A stretch of 64,000 nt of DNA. Origin: Brugia malayi. Taxonomy: Eukaryota; Nematoda; Chromadorea; Rhabditida; Onchocercidae. The notes under the pieces are model-generated. The model made no database searches. It saw nothing but the letters and a program-made list of their open reading frames with translations, and was not told where the DNA came from. The position numbers and the translations under genes are program-made. Of the stretch, positions 58,367-64,000 are shown piece by piece. Position 1 is the stretch's first letter, and the number at the start of each line of letters is the position of its first letter. The stretch is taken from positions 8,126,187 to 8,190,186 of the forward strand of contig NW_025062475.1 in assembly GCF_000002995.4 (NCBI RefSeq), read 5' to 3'.

Positions 58367-58369
58367 TTA
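58363..58369 (-). terminator. AATAAA polyadenylation signal overlapping the LRR-Ig stop codon
   Basis: The coding end reads AAA TAA TAA ACC, so an AATAAA hexamer begins within the first stop codon. If used, the 3'UTR would be only about 15-20 nt long. No other AATAAA was noted directly downstream, but the signal may not be the one used. Confidence 0.4.
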
Positions 58370-61300
58370 TTTGAAAAGAGTGCTGCCATCATTATGCAAA
58401 AGTTCACTTTCATCACTGAGGTTCAGAGTCTCGCAGTCTTTCTCACTATCCACATTTGATAGCGAATATCGCTGACGAAGTATCGTTACCTCCGACATGT
58501 CTGATCTTCTTCTACCCTACAATAAAATCATGTCCTTTCTAATTATGATGCTTGTTTCACCACAATGAAGAGAATGATTAACTGTTTCATGTAAAACGGC
58601 TAGATCTACTACATTTGCAAACCACGACTTTCTCATTTTAAAAGTCATAACAAATTATCACCACCTGAGTTTGATTCGAACAGCAAGGTACATCGTGATT
58701 AACATCACAAACATCCAACATAAATAATTTTTGACCACGAAACTCCTGGATTTCGGAACGTAAAGTTCCTGAAATGTCATCCTCGCGTAATATATATTCC
58801 GGAAGGGAATGGAACGACCCAATTCGTCGCTGCGTTTGGATTTCTAAATGACGCACTGAATCCGTCAAGATAACTTCTGGATGCTATAAAAATAGGAAAA
58901 GGAAACAATCTCGAACAAGTTTTGTTACTTATAAATAGGAAGTGGATTCGACGAAGTCCCCCAGTGGAAAAGTCGAAAATCTGTAGAGTAATTTGGCATA
59001 CTTGAAATTTTTAAGTTTCTCACTTTCACAATTTTGCAAAAACAAAAAACAATATTAAGCGATATAATATTTTTATATTACAAAAAAATTTCTGTACTGG
59101 CTATGATTGAATCAAGTGTATCGAGTAAAAATTCAACTACCACTCAGAGATTTAAACTGATCAAAAAAGAAAAAGAAAAAAAAAAAAAAACCACCAGCTG
59201 CTTGATTTCACCGATTCTTGCATGCATATAGTGAAAAAAAAAAAAAAAAAAAAAAACGAAATATGAAAGTAATTCGCACAGGGTATACAATGTTTTATTA
59301 CATAAGTATATAAAAGTTTACTGATTTTGTGAATGTTTGACACTAGTTTCATGGAACTTACTGGTTTCATGAATGATTGAGAAGGATTATCAGCAAATTT
59401 CGCCACAAGCTTATTCAAATATTGCTGCTTCACTTTGTATTTACGCATCAAACCCAAACGTTGGTGCAAAGAGAACATTCTGAGACGATTTACTTGACGC
59501 TCATAGCCTTCCCAAAGCTGTTCAACTCGTTTCGAACCGTAATCCCGCAGTTTACACATCTTTAAATAAAGAATTTACTGTTACATTATATGTTAACTTT
59601 CCAGTGTGTACGACAAGCCAGAGATATGCATGATTATCAATGTTACAAAAAGCTTTAATAGAACAGAGAAGGCATTTGGCATGGGAGTTTGTCAAAGTAT
59701 AAGTTGTTGAATTTATAGATGAAGTTGAACCTATCTACAAACACTGTTTAATCCGCAAATAAATGTGCGATGTATTAAATCGTTTATGAGGAGAAATTCT
59801 TCTCATAAAGGATTTAATTCTACTGAACTGAATCTGTGATCAATAGCAAAGAGCTAAACCAGTAAATAAAACGTTACAGTCTTTGAAAACAAGAAAAAGG
59901 CTAGTAATTCAAACTATGTCGGTTCTTATTTTGATATTAAATACTACATATAATAATTTACAGAAAAAGCAGGTTTAAATTTAAAATTCATTTTCTTCAC
60001 AAGAATAAAAAGTAACTTATTCCTACCTGCTGACTGTAATTGTCACGTATATTTTCCAAATGCTGATTCATGCTTTCCATTTGTGCTGCTCGATAATCAC
60101 GAAATCTCTCTGACTGTGATGTATAGGAAGAGCATAGCTGGTCAACCTATGATATCTATTTTACATAATGACCATAACGTTTTTATGAAATTATCTCATA
60201 AAACATAGATATCATAAAACCGAAATGGAAAACATCAATCATCAAGTGAGACTATCTCTAAACTATTAATTTTTAATGTGAAATTATAATAAGATCAAAA
60301 AAGCTCAGAATTTGTCAATCAAATAATTACCTGTTGGCGATAATTGTCTCGTATTTGTTCCAATTTCTTATGATATGTATCAGAAAGCGTAGACATTTGT
60401 CGCTGTCGATATCTTTCTACAGCAGCGACCATTTCACGAACATGTGAATTTCGATCTGCAATTAGATATATGTAATATATAATATAAGCAACAAAACAGA
60501 GTGTTATTATTCTAAGGACGAAACAATAATTCCATTAAAATTACAAGTGGAAGAGAAATATTTCTGCTCACCAATTCTTTTTATCCACCATAAACCAATT
60601 TGTCGACAAGTGATCCAAAATAAATTGAAGATGAAAGTAATACCACAAGTAATCATTGCAGCCAGAATGCTTCCCCAAAACACTGATTTCACCATTTCCA
60701 AATGGAACCAACTTGAATAATCCAAACGGAAGTGTATTATTTGTGAAGCATTTCCCTACAAAACTCATCTGCGGCGGAATCAATAAAATTCAAGTGGTCG
60801 ATTTATATGTGCATATTTTCGTTTATTTCATACGTAATTTACAACTGGTAGCGAAAAGTTTTAATATGTGTGAGAATGAATAATCACCTTAATATAATTA
60901 AACCTAGAAACGATTATAAGGATTCTTCACCGAATAACAATCTAAGAGAACAATGTAAATGGGCTTCATTTCGCTTTGATTCTAGAAATATAAATATATG
61001 TCAAGATAAACCTAAAAAACGTTCGGTTTCTATTCAGTACAAACGAACCATTTTTCAAAGAAAAAATAAATTGAAAAATATCTGTTGAAGTCAATAAAGT
61101 AGCTCTGAATAAGAAACCTACTTTTGAATTCGACACATCACATCTATATCGCTCAACCAATTCTTTTCTAGCAACGTTGATAAGAAGGAGTCCACCAGGA
61201 ATAATTTTATATGCACCATTCCGCGTCCAGTTCATTACAATCACTTGACTTTCAAAATTATAACTTCCAATCAATATTTTGGGCCTAACTAACCACCATT

Positions 61301-64000
61301 TAATAAACAGTGGTAGCTCACCATACGCATCACATGGCAAAATTGCTGGTTCTGCATAAGGAACTCTTAAAATATATTTAGCACCTTGCTCAACTCGCTT
61401 TGAAATACCTGAAAACATATGCTTTTTTCGGAGAATTCAAAAGATAGAAATCAAAAAACGGATTTCGAGGATATAAAGTACACCAAATTCTTGCAAAAGT
61501 TCTCGACAGTTTAATAATTTCACAGAATTTTCGAACGTAATGACCAGCTTCCGAATATGTCCAATGCTCTACCGGATTTGTTTTCCTCAGTAATTAGTAT
61601 CGCCAACCAATACTTCCCCTTCATGAATCTATGAAAGTGTGTAAAAAAATTACGGAACATGGACAGCATTTTTAACTTAAATTTATATTTGTTATTACTG
61701 CTAAGAATAACAAACCTATGGAGCAGTTATCAGGCAAATTATCTGCACAGTCCATATCTGGCCGCAACTTGACAGGTAGCATTTTCGCCCACTTACTAAG
61801 ACAATTATCACAGCTCCAATTATTTGGCATCATCTCAGTAAAATGAAGGTTTTTTGCTCTGGAAAGACAACAAAAACTAGGTGATAAAATGCTGCCATGA
61901 AACTTTTTATATTTTTCATTAGAAAACTTTGTAGAATTTGATCTGAACATACTATCAAGTTCCACTGCAAGGAATATTTTCAGAAAGAATAAAGAGCCTA
62001 CTGGAAGATCAAACTATTCTGGTGATAGCAATGAGTCGATAAGAACAACTTCAAGTATGGAAGACAAAAGTTCAATATCTTATTAATTTTCTAAACCTTA
62101 AGAAGAAATCTGATGGCAGATATCTCATTGGTGCATTTGTCAAGCGAAAATCCCTCACTCTGATTGGTAGCATACCAGTAATGCTGTATAGTTGAAAGCT
62201 GTTCCTCAAATCCAACTGAAATAAAATATTACGGAACATTGTATAATTATAGATATGGATATTACAAAAATTTCGCTTAGCTGAAAAACTTGAAACAATT
62301 ATAATGTCCATAACAATATAAATGCAATTCAAAAATTGAATGAGATTGTTTCGTTTAGTTAATTAGAAAAATGACTCATTTATAGGGACCGAATGTAAAA
62401 GGGTCAAAGGCAGAAATTCCTGGAAAAATCTCTGGAATTAAAATAAATGAAAGCTTGCGGTCTCTTATGACACAAAACTACGCAGAAACAAAAACCAAAG
62501 ACGTTATCTCTTCACGAATTCAAAATAAAGCAACAATTCAACATGCTCTTCGTGTGAAAAACGTAGAAAATAAAATCATTTAATTTTGACAGAATTTAGT
62601 AGGTGAAATAAAATGGAGATCATATTTCTACCCTTTGCATCAATAAAATATCTTAAATACAGAAGCAAACAGACCTTATGCAGTGAAGGTAAGTTAACTG
62701 AATCGAAATCAATAAAAGTTAATCTGTTATATTGCAGTGACAGATGTTGCAAATTCGGTGAAATGGATAACGGCAAAACTGTTAATCCACAATTATCCAT
62801 ATTCAAATCAGATAACTGAGGGGCTAACGAAAGTGAGGGAAATTGTTCTATTGCAGGATTATTCGATAAATCTAAATCTTCTAACGAGAGTGGCCATTCA
62901 CCATAAATTCGAGTTAATCCATTGGAAGAAAGATCCAGCAATATTGCATTTGGCACTGTAGTCAACTCCGAAACCTACAAAACTGATAGTTAAATCTGTT
63001 TTCTAGTATTTCGAATACTTGAGATCAAACTAATATTTGAAATTAAAGTGAGACTAAATTCGAGAAAGAATTGTGATTATAAAAGACTCGAGAGTGGAGT
63101 GAAAAGTCAAACAAAGAAGTATGAGTATACGAAAAAAACGGAAATCAAATTATAAACAGTAAAATACGGTTGTTTTTCCCATTCATATCGACTTGGAGCT
63201 GATATAAGTTAAATGTTAATTCGAAATTATAGGAATCTATCGCTATCTGTTGGCAAACTGCTACTGACAAATAAAAAATCAACTGTCGAAAAGTCAAATG
63301 TCAGAAATACAATTGTGATGGAAGTCGAGCAACAATGAAGTATAAGTGACGGTAACTCACTTGATTGAACGATAAATTGAGGTGCTGCAGTTTGTTGAGT
63401 ACACACTGACCAGTGTGAGATAACTTGGAGAACCAGTTATGCGATAAATCAACTGTCTGTAACGACGATAGCTGATTCAAGACTAGACAAACTTCATCCC
63501 AATTCCATAAATAATTGCGGCTCAAATTCAAAACATTCAAACTTTGCAGTGAATCCAAAGTAGACGGAAAAAGTTGTTGTATATTACAATCATGAATTGC
63601 AATGCTGCGCACTGAAGTAAAATTTTCGAACATATGCAGATTCAGACGCTTCTGCAAAATATAATTAACTGACTTTGTCGTATATTTCATTACTTTAAAT
63701 AAACTGTATCTTATTCACGTTGAAATAGTGACAGTGCCATCATCACCACTCCAAATAACTCCAAAATTTAAACAAAACTTCTGAAACAGGTCATAGCATG
63801 TGAACAAAAAAAAAAAAAAAAAAAAATTGCTATCATGTTGTTTCACAAATTAATAAGTTTCAATGTAACTAAATTCAATAAGAAAATGAGCAACCTGAGA
63901 GCATTTAGTGAATGAAATACTGTGAGCATCTATGAGTTTGAGAATATGTTGGTTAAATCTATCAGGTTCCACATTAATGCATGTTATCGTATTATTTTCA
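58367..64000 (-). CDS. LRR + Ig + transmembrane receptor with coiled-coil cytoplasmic tail (IGLR-like), 5' part beyond right edge
   Basis: Single-pass surface protein. Twelve exons, 747 codons visible, every junction in matching phase; the start lies beyond 64000. Outside: LRR N-cap-like start (CINVEPDRFNQHILKLIDAH), at least six LRR units such as LNVLNLSRNYLWNW, LQTVDLSHNWFSKL, LEDLDLSNNPAIEQF and LQHLSLQYNRLTFI, a Cys-rich C-flank (NNWSCDNCLSKW...CADNLPDNC), then one Ig domain (ILPCDAYGELPLFIKWW...VERYRCDV) with an N-W-T glycosylation site. One membrane helix (FWGSILAAMITCGITFIFNL) follows, then a tail with helical repeats (LEQIRDNYRQQ, LENIRDNYSQQ) and a basic block (RLRMFSLHQRLGLMRKYKVK). 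The stop TAA at 58369-58367 overlaps AATAAA. The single-Ig LRR layout resembles nematode IGLR proteins (iglr-1/2/3); exact orthology is inference, so no symbol is given. Confidence 0.92.
59362..60455 (-). other. Cytoplasmic helical repeat exons
   Basis: Three consecutive exons 60331-60455, 60027-60146 and 59362-59559. The first two (41 and 40 codons) encode related helical units: ER(Y/F)R..R...M....LE.IRDNY.QQ. The third begins MCKLRDYGSKRVEQLWEGYE, also helical and charged. Two further exons (58665-58883, 58367-58516) finish the tail with acidic Ser-rich sequence. Confidence 0.85.
60572..60755 (-). other. Transmembrane segment exon
   Basis: Begins GNASQIIHFRLDYSSWFHLE (with an N-x-S sequon) and continues into the hydrophobic stretch FWGSILAAMITCGITFIFNL followed by FWITCRQ and WWIKRIG, giving an outside-in topology with the positive residues on the cytoplasmic side. 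Confidence 0.9.
61122..61408 (-). other. Immunoglobulin-like domain exon
   Basis: One exon of 287 nt encodes a single Ig-like fold: Cys in AILPCDAYG, core Trp in FIKWWLV, strand VIVMNWTRNGAYKI, and the second Cys in the YRCDVSNSK strand. Confidence 0.88.
61716..64000 (-). other. Leucine-rich repeat ectodomain exons
   Basis: Exons 63895-64000 (cut), 63361-63651, 62675-62974, 62097-62215 and 61716-61858. LxxLxLxxNxL units are clear in the two ~100-codon exons. The last exon is the cysteine-rich C-terminal flank with NNWSCDNCLSKWAKMLP and two more Cys, typical of LRRCT caps. Confidence 0.9.

Overview
This is a eukaryotic, very AT-rich window with dense small introns that almost all follow GT...AG with a nematode-style T-rich TTTTCAG acceptor. 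The closest relatives I recognise by protein family (a nematode-type ryanodine receptor, SLX4/HIM-18, ARHGEF10-type RhoGEF, LRR-Ig receptor), together with roughly 30% GC and introns mostly of 100-600 bp, suggest a nematode, plausibly a filarial or other clade III (Spirurina) worm. The species call is inference. No prokaryotic features, transposons, CRISPR arrays, tRNA or rRNA genes were seen.

Layout. Every confidently coding gene lies on the minus strand, so the gene order in transcription direction runs from the right edge to the left edge. (1) 64000-58367: an LRR + single Ig + transmembrane receptor with a duplicated coiled-coil tail, cut at its 5' end by the window edge. (2) 54961-43467: an ARHGEF10-family RhoGEF (DH, PH-like, WD40-like propeller), with 28 coding exons modelled and only the extreme 5' end unresolved. 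(3) 42725-40942: an unrecognised gene, three phase-consistent exons and 299 codons visible, 5' end unresolved. (4) 39884-39273: a possible small two-exon Cys/His/Tyr-rich protein, facing a possible plus-strand secreted-peptide gene at 40032-40513. (5) 38583-33025: SLX4/HIM-18/FANCP scaffold with tandem UBZ4 fingers, BTB, SAP and C-terminal SLX1-binding domain. (6) 30225-1: ryanodine receptor (C. elegans unc-68 orthologue), from the start codon through the N-terminal trefoils, MIR, RIH, three SPRY domains and four RyR repeats. The pore end lies outside the window to the left.

The genes do not form a single pathway: muscle Ca2+ release (RyR), DNA-junction resolution (SLX4), Rho-GTPase activation (RhoGEF) and cell-surface recognition or signalling (LRR-Ig). 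The most interesting non-textbook signals are a 41-bp inverted copy of an SLX4 exon inside the adjacent intron, a GC-AG intron that splits the first SLX4 zinc finger, a nine-codon uORF ending in an ATGA overlap with the RyR start codon, an exon duplication in the receptor tail, and the unrecognised gene at 41-42.7 kb. Exon boundaries were worked out by hand from splice consensus plus reading-frame phase; none has been confirmed by transcript data.
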